Shown here: piece by piece, positions 33,421 to 43,154 of the stretch
Layout of the letters: every line of letters starts with the position of its first letter
Position numbering within the stretch: position 1 is the stretch's first letter
Source of the DNA: Fulvivirga sp.
GTDB lineage: Bacteria > Bacteroidota > Bacteroidia > Cytophagales > Cyclobacteriaceae
Reading direction: 5' to 3'
NCBI GenBank assembly: GCA_028280565.1
Contig: JANQLQ010000147.1
Location: 54,268 to 118,267, forward strand
Length of the DNA: 64,000 nucleotides
The notes under the pieces: generated by a model
Seen by the model: only the letters and a program-made list of their open reading frames with translations
What the model was told of the DNA's origin: nothing
Databases searched by the model: none
Translations under genes and position numbers: made by a program

Positions 33421-33475
33421 AAATGCAACAAGTTTGCAACTTGTGACTTTTTAATGATCGCCAGGGTTTTCAACC
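33421..33475. repeat. REP-like stem centred on TTTGCAAC
   Basis: ACAAGTT-TGC-AACTTGT (33428-33444) is a perfect 7-base inverted repeat with loop TGC; GGGTT-TTC-AACCC follows 23 bases later. The GTTTGCAAC core with its loop is the same as in the repeats at 47572 and 51946, while the outer stem bases differ but remain paired. The 33332-33654 gap contains nothing else that I could recognise. Confidence 0.6.
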
Positions 33476-33654
33476 CGGCCTACTTCTGCCAAAAAACTGC
33501 CATCCTTCGATAAACACTATCTCAACCCAACCCTAAACCGGCAGGAGGCCTAATGAATAGCCGTCAATCGTCTAAAAGGCAAGCGACCGTTTCTATTTTT
33601 CACACTCTTGCGATGATCTTGGGACACTTATACCAAATGCCCTTACCCAAGACC

Positions 33655-36477
33655 TCACTTCACCACAAAAGATACCACATCCTCGGCATCCCCGTTGATG
33701 AACTTCAGGCTATACCTACCCTTAGGCGCATAATAAGGCTTCGGCGCTGCTTTTCGCTTTTTCTTAGGATAACTCATGATTTTCAAATCCCATGGCACGG
33801 AATGAAATCCTATGGCGGCCGCGGGAGCAGAGAGCGTCCGGACCCGCTCATTATCTTCGTTGTATACCTCGATCTTGATCTCTTCCGCCTTTTGCCCTAC
33901 GTAATATCTTAGGTCCAATCCCGGGATATTGGCTTGCAGGTAGGGATACCTTTTCTCGCCCCATTGGTCTGAAAATTTAATGTCCTTCAATTGGAAAGCA
34001 ACGATAGGTTCACTTACCCTACCCGCCACGGCTTGCAAAGGCTTAACATCCATCACGAAAATGCTTCTTCCATGTGTTCCTACCACCAATTCATGTTCAC
34101 GCGGATGAACGACCAGGTCATAAGAAGCTACGTTGGGAATGGCGTTGACCAACTGCCAGGAGGAGCCCCTGTCTAAGCTTACATAGGTGCCGTTGTCTCC
34201 CCCCAGGTAAAGAAGGTTAGGGTTTACAGGGTCTTGAATAAGATCATTGACCACCATATTGGGTAAATTATTCGTCACCGACTGCCATGTTTTTCCCTGG
34301 TCTTCACTCTTATAGGCATAAGCATTGAAGTCATCGTCACGGTAGCCATTCAGTGTTACAAAAACATGAGCCTCATCATGGGGCGAAGCAAATACGCTAC
34401 TGACCCACTTATCATTGGGAAGCCCGGCACTGATCTGCCGCCACTCATCTCCTGCGCTGGTAGAAACATGAACGTTTCCATCGTCCGTACCTACATAGAT
34501 CAACCCAAATTTCAATAGCGACTCGGAGATCTCGGTGATGGTGGAGAACGGGACATTTCCCTGTACATGGTTTTGGGTGAGGTCGGGGCTGATCGCCGTC
34601 CAATTTTCTCCTTGGTCCATGCTCCGGTAGAGCTGCTGGGCACCGAGGTAAACAATGTCCGGGTTATGAGTGCTTAACACCAGGGGGGTTCTCCAGTTGA
34701 ATCGCAGCTTAGGCGCCCCGATGTCATGCTGTGGCGTAATTTTAGTGGTTTCACCGGTTTTTCGGTCCTTTTTATAGTAGTTACCAAATTGAAACCCGGT
34801 ATACACCAGGTGAGCATCCCTTGGGTCTGGGGCGATGAACATACCGTCCCCGCCAAATACACGCTGCCAGTGGGCCGTGCGGTTGGGAACAGACTTAGAA
34901 GAGCCTACCAGCGAACCGTTGTCCTGCAGCCCGCCATATACGTTGTAAGGCTTTTCCATGTCTATGTTTACCGTGTAAAACTGTCCCACGGGCATATTAT
35001 TGATATGTCGCCAATAGGCGCCCCCGTCATGACTTTCGTACAGCCCCCCATCATTGCCCAGCCTCAGGTGATCCGGGTCATTGGGGTTGATCCACAAGGC
35101 CTGGTGGTCTACATGCACATCTCCCAATGAGTCGATCCGGGCGTAGGTCACACCGCCATCATTGGATTTGAGCAAGGGTACCCCAAATACATAAACTTGG
35201 TCCGGGTTATCCGGGGCTACGCGGACCTCACCGAAATAGTACCCATAGGTAAAATATACCCCGTCAAGGTCATAGCTATTCATTTTCTTCCAGGTGATAC
35301 CTGAATCATCCGAACGGTAGAGTTCTGCTCCCACCACAGAGGTATTGAAAAGATTGGCATTCGCATCACCAAAATAATTGGCGATATCTTCTAACGTGTA
35401 TCTCCCCGCTCTTACCTCTCTCTTTACCCTGCTAGCATTGTATTTTTGGGGATAACCGTTGTCTTTTAAAAACGTGTTGAGTTCGTCCTCTTCCAGCGCT
35501 ACAAAAGCATCCCGGGTCATGGTTTTAAAATCAATGGGCCTTAGCTTTTCTTCTTTATCTTCTTGCTGTTCCTTTTCTTCTGCCTGGTTATCTAAAAAAG
35601 CATACACCACACTGGGAGAAGAAGGACTCACGGCCAGGCCGATCCGCCCTACCTGTGGTCCTTCGGGAAAACCATCCATGGTTTTGAACCAGCTCTCCCC
35701 GCCATTGTCCGAGCGATAGATACGAGACCCAGGGCCGTTGCCTTTAAAACTCCCACTGGTGCGAGTGCGCTCCCAGCTCGCTGCCCATAGCTGGCCAGGG
35801 TTTTGAGGGTTAATAATAAGATCGGTAATACCGGTACTGTCATTGACAAACAATGTTTTCTTCCAAGTTTTTCCGCCATCCGTAGTTTTAAAGACCCCGC
35901 GCATATCGTTGTGCGTGTAGAGCGCACCCAGTGCCGCCACCCATACGATGTCCGGGTTATCCGGATGAACGATCACCCGGCTTATATGCTGGGAATCGGT
36001 AAGTCCTAGATGCTGCCAAGTCTTCCCATCATCGGTAGACTTGTAGACACCTGTACCAGCATAACTGGACCGGCTGCTGTTCTTTTCACCGGTACCGATG
36101 TAAAGAATACGATTGTCTGACGGTGCCAAGGCAATATCCCCTATCCCCAATGCATCTACGCCATCGAAGACCGGTTCGAAAGTAATGCCGTTATTGTTAG
36201 TTTTAAAAACACCCCCGGAAGCAAACGCTACCAAGTATTTGTTGGTGTTATTCGTGTACACATCTATATCTACTACACGTCCTCCTTGAACTACCGGTCC
36301 AATGTTCCTGGCCGGGTAGTTCTTGAGCAAAGACTTGCCTGCCAAGGTATTCCTATGCTGGTATCCCTCCCTGAGTGTTTCGCCCGGGCTTTGGGCAGAA
36401 ATGGAAGCCGTAAGGCATAGGAATAATAAAATAAAGCCGATGTAGTACATGTTAGTGAAGATCCGATCCATACGCAT
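33655..36477 (-). CDS. large exported BNR/sortilin-type beta-propeller protein
   Basis: A 940-residue exported protein, signal peptide ending SISAQ (about residue 29). Most of it is made of BNR/VPS10-type repeats such as GVFKTNNNGITF, GVYKSTDDGKTWQHLGL, GVFKTTDGGKTWKK, RIYRSDNGGESWFKTM, LYRSDDSGITWKKM, LYRSMDQGENWTAISPDL and YVSLDRGSSWQLV, each with the S-x-D-x-G-x-T-W asp-box. The C-terminal 100 residues are a beta-sandwich of the type that follows such propellers (KIEVYNEDNERVRTLSAPAA). Family role is unclear; annotated examples are called glycosyl hydrolases without proven activity. Single-gene unit. Confidence 0.92.
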   Translation of the reverse strand: MRMDRIFTNMYYIGFILLFLCLTASISAQSPGETLREGYQHRNTLAGKSLLKNYPARNIGPVVQGGRVVDIDVYTNNTNKYLVAFASGGVFKTNNNGITFEPVFDGVDALGIGDIALAPSDNRILYIGTGEKNSSRSSYAGTGVYKSTDDGKTWQHLGLTDSQHISRVIVHPDNPDIVWVAALGALYTHNDMRGVFKTTDGGKTWKKTLFVNDSTGITDLIINPQNPGQLWAASWERTRTSGSFKGNGPGSRIYRSDNGGESWFKTMDGFPEGPQVGRIGLAVSPSSPSVVYAFLDNQAEEKEQQEDKEEKLRPIDFKTMTRDAFVALEEDELNTFLKDNGYPQKYNASRVKREVRAGRYTLEDIANYFGDANANLFNTSVVGAELYRSDDSGITWKKMNSYDLDGVYFTYGYYFGEVRVAPDNPDQVYVFGVPLLKSNDGGVTYARIDSLGDVHVDHQALWINPNDPDHLRLGNDGGLYESHDGGAYWRHINNMPVGQFYTVNIDMEKPYNVYGGLQDNGSLVGSSKSVPNRTAHWQRVFGGDGMFIAPDPRDAHLVYTGFQFGNYYKKDRKTGETTKITPQHDIGAPKLRFNWRTPLVLSTHNPDIVYLGAQQLYRSMDQGENWTAISPDLTQNHVQGNVPFSTITEISESLLKFGLIYVGTDDGNVHVSTSAGDEWRQISAGLPNDKWVSSVFASPHDEAHVFVTLNGYRDDDFNAYAYKSEDQGKTWQSVTNNLPNMVVNDLIQDPVNPNLLYLGGDNGTYVSLDRGSSWQLVNAIPNVASYDLVVHPREHELVVGTHGRSIFVMDVKPLQAVAGRVSEPIVAFQLKDIKFSDQWGEKRYPYLQANIPGLDLRYYVGQKAEEIKIEVYNEDNERVRTLSAPAAAIGFHSVPWDLKIMSYPKKKRKAAPKPYYAPKGRYSLKFINGDAEDVVSFVVK

Positions 36478-36618
36478 TTTTGTAGGTACTGCGCCCGGAA
36501 AGTCCCTAGTGGCGACTTTCGTATTTTCCGGGGAGCTTAGTGTTCGTGTTTTTTAGTGCGGTATTAAAGCTAAGCAATATTAATGTCCGCTTCAAAACTG
36601 CCGGTATCCGAAAGTTTG

Positions 36619-36626
36619 TAGTTTTG
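36619..36626 (+). promoter_or_regulatory. -7 element TAGTTTTG
   Basis: Exact match to the Bacteroidota TAnnTTTG -7 consensus, 21 bases before the ATG of the 122-residue protein. CTG at 36598-36600 is the nearest partner, one base from TTG. It also supports the ATG at 36648. Confidence 0.45.
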
Positions 36627-36647
36627 TGTGAAAGGCAAATCTGGACT

Positions 36648-37016
36648 ATGAATAACGACCCGGAATTGAACGGTAAGTACCTAGGCTCCATCTCCCAAGA
36701 TTTCGTGGTGGTGGCCGACACTTTGAAAGAGGCCTCCTACCAGGTCCGGAAAAGGGGATTTTCCGACTACCCCATCTTCCCGGTGTCTAAAATTGATCTC
36801 CCCATCGGCCAACTGCTTATTGGCAAAACCGAGCTGGCCACGCACTGGAACTACAATGTTTCGTACCTGGACGAGTTCATCCAGCGCGAGATCATACTAG
36901 GGGAAGGGGAAGCCGAATTCAAGGAAAGCTACAAGGACCCGGATGAGTTTTGCTGCCTGTTCGTGGTAGATGATAACTTCACCAATTTCGTTTATATCCC
37001 TTACCCAATAGATTAA
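36648..37016 (+). CDS. conserved cytoplasmic protein of unknown function
   Basis: A 122-residue soluble protein; the start at 36648 follows a clear -7 element, and the longer in-frame start at 36540 is unlikely. Seen: QDFVVVADTLKEASYQVRKR (17-36), FSDYPIFPVSKIDLPIGQLL (38-57), WNYNVSYLDEFIQREIILGE (about 68-87), and the end FVYIPYPID. I recognise the sequence style as a widespread Cytophagales protein without a name. No catalytic motif. No signal peptide or membrane segment. It is followed by the caspase gene 181 bases later. Confidence 0.75.
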   Translation: MNNDPELNGKYLGSISQDFVVVADTLKEASYQVRKRGFSDYPIFPVSKIDLPIGQLLIGKTELATHWNYNVSYLDEFIQREIILGEGEAEFKESYKDPDEFCCLFVVDDNFTNFVYIPYPID

Positions 37017-37197
37017 TAACCAGGCAATACCAACAAATAACCTAAATCTTTCAAGTAAACTTTTGCCCCTTTTTAAGGGTAAAAGGCGTTACATTAGGTC
37101 TACCGTCTTGGGTACAGCAGGAATTAGATCAAAATGGCTGTATTCTTGTAAAGAGAATTCTTTGAGCTTAAAAAAAATTATAACTATTTTGTTAATT

Positions 37198-38691
37198 ATG
37201 TTGCTAAAGACGGTCTCTCTCACCTTTCTCGTGTTCTTCATGAGCGCTTCCTCTACTACCATGGAAGCAGGGTATGCCGAAATCCACATTTTCAGGCCGA
37301 AACAGTTCCAAGGAGGGGCGGTAGTCTTCCAAGCCCAGGTAAACAATAAAACGATAGGTCATTTGTCTAACGGCTCAAGGATGACCTACCGGGTGTATAA
37401 CGAAGGGGCGATTGACTTGAAGCTCAAAGCTTCCGTATTTACATCGAAAACGGTCAGCTTCGGTGTGATCAAGGGTCAAAAATATTACATCAAAGCCGGG
37501 TATGGTGATGGATTCGGCTCTAAGCTATCTTTCGTTCAGCTACCCTCGAGCGAAGGACAGGTCCAGTTCGAGGACATAACGAAGTACCACAAAAAAAAGA
37601 TCAAGATCATAGAAGAGGATCCCGAAAACTCCGGCGTGGTCAATGACGATGTATACAGCTTGGACCTGGAGAAATTTGAACAAAAAGAAGGTAAAAAGCC
37701 CGGTATGGGTTGGATCAGCCCGGTGAGAAATCATTTTAGGACTGATGTAGGCATATTTTCATTGCAACTTTGCTTAAAATCCGATGCAGATAAGATCGAT
37801 GTGAGTGTACGCCTCAACGGAGAAAACTTTGAGGAGCTTAAAGATATCCCCACCTACGACAAAAAATGCTCCTACACTTACATCGCCAACCTTAACCTGG
37901 CGCCTGGTGAAAATCGTGTTGAAATAAAGCTTACCGATGAATTTGGTGAATCGAATTTTTCCAGGAAGATCTATTACAAAGAAGCAGAGAAGGTGAGCTA
38001 CCGCGGATTGGCACTGGTCATTGGTAATAGCGACTACACTCATGCCACAGGATTGGATAATCCAAAAAACGACGCTTACGATATGAACACTGCACTGGAG
38101 AAGCTTGGTTTCGAAGTTATGAAATTTCAAAATCTCGGTGCGGCCGAAATGAAGAAGGTAATTGGCAACTACCTGCTCAAACTGGAAGAATACAAGATCG
38201 GTGTTGTTTTTTATGCGGGCCATGGTATCCAAAACGCAGGCAGGAACTACCTTGTACCCGTGGATGTGGAACTCAACCAGGCCGAAGATATACCTGCTAC
38301 CTGCATCGATACCGGCGGGATATTGACCAAAATGGAATTGATGGAAGTAGAGACAAGCATCATCATCCTAGACGCCTGCCGGAACAATCCCTTCAAAAAC
38401 CTGCAAACCCGCCAAGGTGACAGCACCGTAGGGCTCACCGGTACCGACGCTCCCCCAGGCACCATCGTAGCCTTCGCCACAGCCCCCGGCAAAACGGCAT
38501 CCGACGGATTCGGAAAGAATGGCCTTTACACCCAAGAAATACTTAAGCACATTTATAAGCCCGGGCTTAAGCTAGAAGACCTGTTCAAGCAAGTGCGTGT
38601 AAGTGTCATGAAGAAATCCAACAACCAGCAGATCCCCTGGGAAACCTCCTCCTTAGTTAAGGACTTCTACTTTTACCAGCAAGCAAACTAA
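37198..38691 (+). CDS. caspase-family (orthocaspase) protein, exported
   Basis: A 497-residue exported protein. The ATG at 37198 starts a clean signal peptide (MLLKTVSLTFLVFFMSASSTT); the earlier in-frame start at 37063 is not protein-like. Three parts: residues 28-115 resemble DUF2846 (EIHIFRPKQFQGGAVVFQAQ; GQKYYIKAGYGDGFG), about 170-260 an Ig-like beta region, and about 265-490 a peptidase C14 caspase domain. Catalytic His342 in FYAGHG and Cys394 in LDACRNNPF; the DxxxA-type core VIGNSDY is also seen. Bacterial caspases cut after Arg/Lys and may process proteins or react to stress; this one would act in the periplasm. Substrate unknown. Confidence 0.9.
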   Translation: MLLKTVSLTFLVFFMSASSTTMEAGYAEIHIFRPKQFQGGAVVFQAQVNNKTIGHLSNGSRMTYRVYNEGAIDLKLKASVFTSKTVSFGVIKGQKYYIKAGYGDGFGSKLSFVQLPSSEGQVQFEDITKYHKKKIKIIEEDPENSGVVNDDVYSLDLEKFEQKEGKKPGMGWISPVRNHFRTDVGIFSLQLCLKSDADKIDVSVRLNGENFEELKDIPTYDKKCSYTYIANLNLAPGENRVEIKLTDEFGESNFSRKIYYKEAEKVSYRGLALVIGNSDYTHATGLDNPKNDAYDMNTALEKLGFEVMKFQNLGAAEMKKVIGNYLLKLEEYKIGVVFYAGHGIQNAGRNYLVPVDVELNQAEDIPATCIDTGGILTKMELMEVETSIIILDACRNNPFKNLQTRQGDSTVGLTGTDAPPGTIVAFATAPGKTASDGFGKNGLYTQEILKHIYKPGLKLEDLFKQVRVSVMKKSNNQQIPWETSSLVKDFYFYQQAN

Positions 38692-38708
38692 TATTAACAC
38701 TACATACC

Positions 38709-39368
38709 ATGAAAAAACATCTACCTATTTTAGTCATTTTGTTATTGAGTTGCTTTGTTGCGCAAGGGCAGATCAAAGTTGGAGTGAAAGGTGGCTTAAA
38801 TGTTTCTACCTTTAGTTATGAACCTCCCACCGGGTTCGACGATTTGGATATTGGTGCCTTGGCGGGGTTTCATTTAGGCGGCTTTGTCAACTTTGGTATT
38901 AATGATAACTGGGGGGTTCAAGGTGAACTTATGTACTCAAACCAGGGCGGAACAATCACACGAACGGATATTTCTACAGGCCAATCCATTGAAATCGAAG
39001 CACGGCGAAGGCTCAACTATCTTAGTCTCCCTGCATTGATGAAATATCATAGTAATTCCGGTGTAACGTTTGAGGCAGGGCCTGTATTTGATTTTTTACT
39101 CCGGGGCAATGAATCTTATGATGTAAATGTAGACCTGGCAGGCTTCGCTATTGACGATGAAAACGTGACCGATGACCACCTCGGTGTAGACGTCAAGCTG
39201 GCCGTTGGAGCTGGGTATGAATTAGCCTCGGGATTGAGCTTTAACTTAAGATACAGCTTTAGTCTCTCGAGTACGTTGGATGAAGATGGCGAAAACTTTC
39301 TTGAAGGGGAAGAAGCCTCAATCAATCTTTTCCAGCTTAGCGCCGGTTTCCCGCTCTATGCTCGATAA
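38709..39368 (+). CDS. outer membrane beta-barrel (porin family) protein
   Basis: A 219-residue outer-membrane protein: signal peptide ending FVAQGQ, then PorT-type strands (KVGVKGGLNVSTFSYEPPTG; LAGFHLGGFVNFGINDNWGV; LMYSNQGGTITRTD; RRLNYLSLPALMKYHSNSGV) and a C-terminal strand ending FPLYAR. Its start is 17 bases after the caspase gene stop, so cotranscription is likely. Function unassigned; family is generic. Confidence 0.88.
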   Translation: MKKHLPILVILLLSCFVAQGQIKVGVKGGLNVSTFSYEPPTGFDDLDIGALAGFHLGGFVNFGINDNWGVQGELMYSNQGGTITRTDISTGQSIEIEARRRLNYLSLPALMKYHSNSGVTFEAGPVFDFLLRGNESYDVNVDLAGFAIDDENVTDDHLGVDVKLAVGAGYELASGLSFNLRYSFSLSSTLDEDGENFLEGEEASINLFQLSAGFPLYAR

Positions 39369-39707
39369 CCTAATTTTCCTCTACCGGGTCATCAATGGCA
39401 ATCATAGATGATTCACCCCATGGCAAGAGCGAAGTGCTATTTAAATCGAACATAAAAGAATGCCCAGTGGCGTTCTACAAGCATGTAATACAACGTATTT
39501 AATTGAAAAGCTTCAATGGATTCTTATGCTAACCTTCATTAGCTCCCGGGTACCGAAAATTTCGACTATCCCGGGCGATGCATTCATTGGCACGATTAAC
39601 CATTCGAGTTTCATGAACTTATACAAAGAAGGCACCTCCTAAGGGGTGCCTTCCTCAACTTAAATCAACACGAATGTTGTGGAATATAACTAAACCAAAA
39701 TCATTCC
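39369..39707. other. gene-free region between convergent operons
   Basis: Contains only a bidirectional terminator at 39628-39653. Short open frames here lack protein-like composition. No repeat family was recognised. Confidence 0.5.
39628..39653. terminator. bidirectional Rho-independent terminator
   Basis: Perfect 9-base arms GAAGGCACC (39628-39636) and GGTGCCTTC (39645-39653). Between the converging porin and TonB receptor genes. On the minus strand TTTG follows, so it best fits the TonB receptor gene. Confidence 0.8.
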
Positions 39708-42700
39708 TTAAAATTCATACTTCAAGCCCATCATCACCGTAAATCCATTCCCCTCTTTTCTAACCTCGCCATAGTTGGTGCGTACGCTATATTGTACCTG
39801 CCGGGTATTGGGATCGAAGCTCTCAATGTTGTAAAGGTCCTCGTTGATGATATTGTCATACCCGCCCCATTCGTCGTTCAGCAGGTTAAGGAAATTGAAA
39901 AAGTCCACGTTAAATACCAGCCTGTGCTCTTTCACTATGGGGATCTCTTGCGTGACACGCACGTTCATTTCCGTTCTCCAGGGTTTCAGTCCACCATTAG
40001 GCTGGGCATACCTGCCGATGTTGTCCTCCAAGTACTCTCTTACTTCCGGGGCAGCGTTTTCAAATACCGAACGCAGGTCGGCGGCAAACTCTTCACCTTG
40101 TAACGCTACCGTCTGCGGGTCGTAAGGATCATAAATAAATGCCGTAAAACCCGTACCGGAGCGAACTTTGGAGCCGTTGAGGTCTGTCCTCGCAATATTA
40201 GCTGAAAACCGGCCCCTTCTCACGGCATTGAAGAATACTCCCACGGTAGTTCCTCCAAACTTAGGGGTGGTCAGGTTGACCAGCAGCTTATCACTAAAGT
40301 CCTGTGGAGAAAACCCGTCATTGATGAAATCATAATCAAAGTAGGATACACCGGTGAAGCGCTGGTCGTCCTCATTCCTGAACCTGTCCGCGCCCCGGGC
40401 TTCCGCCATGGTATAGCTCACATTCAGCTTTCCAGCTCGCGGCAGGACGAGGGCAGCATCTAGTACAATAGACTTAAAGCTTTTCTCATAGCCGTTGGTA
40501 AACATCAATGCATCTTCAAACTGGTTAGAGATCCGCGCCGTCCTGAAATTGCTCGCCCCCCTGTTGTCCGTGGTAAAGTCCGCTAAAGGGGTATACACCT
40601 CACGGCCTCCTTCGCCTTCCAGCCTGAACGCTACATCGCGCTGTAGGTTCACATTTTCCATGGTATACAGGTTGTTCGTTTTGCTGTAGAATACGCTGGC
40701 GCCTACCCTCAGCCAATCCGTAACATACCGGTGATAACTGAAGCTGGCACGGAACGACATGGGCAGTTGAAAGTCTTCATCTACAAACCTGACTACCTGT
40801 GCCGCACTACCTTGGGAAGGATACAACTCACTGTTGGTCAGTCCCTCACCGGGAATGCTGTTATAGTCACGGTCATATAGTTCATAGTCGGGGGTAGGGA
40901 GCACCACGGGATTCCCACTCTCATCTACGTCTCCACGGAAAACGTCCACACCGGTGTAACGGATGCCGTTATCGATGAGCGAGTAAATGTAGGGCCGGGT
41001 CACCACCTGGCCCACAAACCAACCGGCCCCTGCATTGACAACATTTCTCCCGTCGCCGGTCACGTCCCAGTTCAGGTTCAGGCGAGGCTGAAGATTATTC
41101 CAGTCTACGGGAGAGGTATCGTTCCTGAAGCCCAGCTCCTCCTCCAAGGTAGCGTTATAATCTGCTTTCGTGCCGAATATGTTCAGGTCATAACGCAGCC
41201 CCAGCGTAGCTTCAAGATTAGGAAGCACCTCGGATGACATTTGCCCATAAAATGAAAGGTCGTACATCCAGATATCCACCGGGTCGATCAGCTCCTGCCC
41301 GGGATTGGTAAACTTTCTCCTATACCGGTCCGGCTCGCCTCGCTCCAGCGCGTCCAGGGAGAAGAAATCAAACCGGCCCTGTGTATCATGGGTGTAAATG
41401 CCTTGGCTGTTCGTGACTAGGTTATTCGTACCTAGGGTTACGTTCCACCGGCCGGCAGAGAAATAGGTATTATTGATGATGTTGTACGAATAGTTCGTTT
41501 GGTCTTCGGGAGTCCAGCGGTTGTACCGTGGGATCAGTGTATAATCTTCAAACACCCCGGGTGCCGTTTCTGACTGGCCCAGGATCCATAACTGCGGGTG
41601 GCGACCGGTAGTGATCTTATTCCCCCGCTCATTATAAAAATACCCGACCTTGAACTCATTGGTGATGTTAGAGGTCAGTTGTGAGCGAAGCGCCAGCATG
41701 CCGTTCGCCCCCTTGTTGATAAAATCATAGGAAGCCGAGATCAATCCATGACGACCAATATCGCTGTTGTTCATATTGGGCCGTTCGAAATTGTTGGTAT
41801 TGTACCGGAAGGTTAGCCTGTGAGCATCATTAAGCTGCCAATCCAGCCGGAGGAACCACGTGTCTAGCTTACGCGTTCGCTGGAAAAAGCCATACTGCTG
41901 GCCATCTCCCACCCCGTACCGGGGTGTTCTCAGGATCGAAAGCGCGCGCTCCATGTCCGCAACGGATATCCTGCCACCGCTGTTGCTTTGTAACACACCC
42001 TCCTCATCCGTTTGTGACCAAAGGTCAAAATCCTCTTCAAACCGCTCCCCGTCATAGGCAGCAAAAAAGTGAAGCTTGTCCTTAATGATAGGGCCGCCTA
42101 TGGAAAACCCTCGCTGGTTTTTGGTATCTCCCAGCACATCGCGTCCCCTCAGGTCTTGGTCAGCCGCTAGGCGGGCATCCCACCAATAGGAAAAAACACT
42201 GCCGTGAAATTCATTCGTTCCGGATTTGGTGACCGCTTTGATCGCGCCGGCCGCCCCCATACCGTCAATGACGTCATATGAATTTGTAACTACTTCGAAC
42301 TCGCGTAGTGCTTCCAGGGAAAGCGGATACGGCGAATCACCGCCTCCCCCGAAACTAGCCTCCCGGGCGTTTACCCCGTCAATCAAAATGCCGTTAGACC
42401 GGCTGCTGGCACCCGCGATGTTTGTACCGTCACCTACTAGGGGAGAAAGAGCCGCCAAGTTGTTAAAATTCCGGTCATTGGCAGGGAGCGATTTTACGTC
42501 TGCAGCCGAAACAGAAGTAGCGGCAGAGAGCCGGCTGTCCCGGCTTTTAAAGCTAGAACCACTGACTACGATCTCATCTAGCTCTACCGCTGATTCTGAT
42601 ACGTTAAAGTCCACCTTCAGCTTCTCTCCCTGGCTTAGCGAATACCCCTTTTTCACCTGTTTTTGAAAGCCTACGTAAGATACCTCCACTACGTAAGGGC

Positions 42701-42929
42701 CTCCTACCGGCATCTGTTTCATGCTGTATACGCCATCCATATTTGTAATAGTCCCGGTAAGAAAGCCGGTAGATTCGTTCTTTACCACTACCGTAGCGCC
42801 CGGTAGTGGCTCATTTCCCGGGCCTATGACAGAGCCGGAAATGGATGCATCGGTTCCCTGTGCCAGCAGGAGAGCCCCCGGCACAAAACCGATCATAAAG
42901 AGTAAGACAGAACGGTAAATTTTTTTCAT
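39708..42929 (-). CDS. Oar-like TonB-dependent receptor
   Basis: A 1073-residue outer-membrane receptor. Signal peptide ending LLLAQ (about 24). Carboxypeptidase-regulatory domain (GPGNEPLPGATVVVKNESTG, about 36-55; VGFQKQVKKGYSLSQGEKL, about 86-104), a possible TonB box LDEIVVSGSS, plug region (SRSNGILIDGVNAREASFGG; EALREFEVVTNSYDVIDGMG; AAGAIKAVTKSGTNEFHGSV), and a long barrel ending in MMGLKYEF. It resembles the Oar class that takes up large or protein ligands rather than SusC, and no SusD gene is beside it. Divergent from the sensor/regulator pair at 43-47 kb, with an inverted repeat in between that may be an operator. Confidence 0.92.
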   Translation of the reverse strand: MKKIYRSVLLFMIGFVPGALLLAQGTDASISGSVIGPGNEPLPGATVVVKNESTGFLTGTITNMDGVYSMKQMPVGGPYVVEVSYVGFQKQVKKGYSLSQGEKLKVDFNVSESAVELDEIVVSGSSFKSRDSRLSAATSVSAADVKSLPANDRNFNNLAALSPLVGDGTNIAGASSRSNGILIDGVNAREASFGGGGDSPYPLSLEALREFEVVTNSYDVIDGMGAAGAIKAVTKSGTNEFHGSVFSYWWDARLAADQDLRGRDVLGDTKNQRGFSIGGPIIKDKLHFFAAYDGERFEEDFDLWSQTDEEGVLQSNSGGRISVADMERALSILRTPRYGVGDGQQYGFFQRTRKLDTWFLRLDWQLNDAHRLTFRYNTNNFERPNMNNSDIGRHGLISASYDFINKGANGMLALRSQLTSNITNEFKVGYFYNERGNKITTGRHPQLWILGQSETAPGVFEDYTLIPRYNRWTPEDQTNYSYNIINNTYFSAGRWNVTLGTNNLVTNSQGIYTHDTQGRFDFFSLDALERGEPDRYRRKFTNPGQELIDPVDIWMYDLSFYGQMSSEVLPNLEATLGLRYDLNIFGTKADYNATLEEELGFRNDTSPVDWNNLQPRLNLNWDVTGDGRNVVNAGAGWFVGQVVTRPYIYSLIDNGIRYTGVDVFRGDVDESGNPVVLPTPDYELYDRDYNSIPGEGLTNSELYPSQGSAAQVVRFVDEDFQLPMSFRASFSYHRYVTDWLRVGASVFYSKTNNLYTMENVNLQRDVAFRLEGEGGREVYTPLADFTTDNRGASNFRTARISNQFEDALMFTNGYEKSFKSIVLDAALVLPRAGKLNVSYTMAEARGADRFRNEDDQRFTGVSYFDYDFINDGFSPQDFSDKLLVNLTTPKFGGTTVGVFFNAVRRGRFSANIARTDLNGSKVRSGTGFTAFIYDPYDPQTVALQGEEFAADLRSVFENAAPEVREYLEDNIGRYAQPNGGLKPWRTEMNVRVTQEIPIVKEHRLVFNVDFFNFLNLLNDEWGGYDNIINEDLYNIESFDPNTRQVQYSVRTNYGEVRKEGNGFTVMMGLKYEF

Positions 42930-43028
42930 TTGAGCTTATGGTTCATTTTAAATTTTATGCCAAGCTAGGCATTGAAGAAAAGCCAAACCGACAAAGTCAA
43001 TGAACAGGCTCAAAAATCATTTAAACGT

Positions 43029-43056
43029 GTCAATCTGTAGACTTTAGCAGATTGAC
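43029..43056. promoter_or_regulatory. candidate operator between TonB receptor and sensor genes
   Basis: Perfect 9-base inverted repeat GTCAATCTG (43029-43037) / CAGATTGAC (43048-43056), spacer of 10 bases. It is 100 bases upstream of both divergent starts. Could be an operator of the LytTR regulator or another factor; LytTR proteins usually prefer direct repeats, so the identity of the binder is open. Confidence 0.4.
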
Positions 43057-43154
43057 AGCGGGTAGGATTAACACAAAAATAATGTTTTAGTAAAGTCTGT
43101 GGATCAAGATTGAAAGCCCATGGCGGCTAGGTTTGTAGGCTTCAACAGCTCGGT

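Noticed and set aside
33553..33912. 119-codon frame on the plus strand
   Set aside because: Runs antisense into the large BNR-repeat gene and has no recognisable domain.
39460..39642. 60-codon frame between convergent operons
   Set aside because: Not protein-like; ends within the terminator hairpin.
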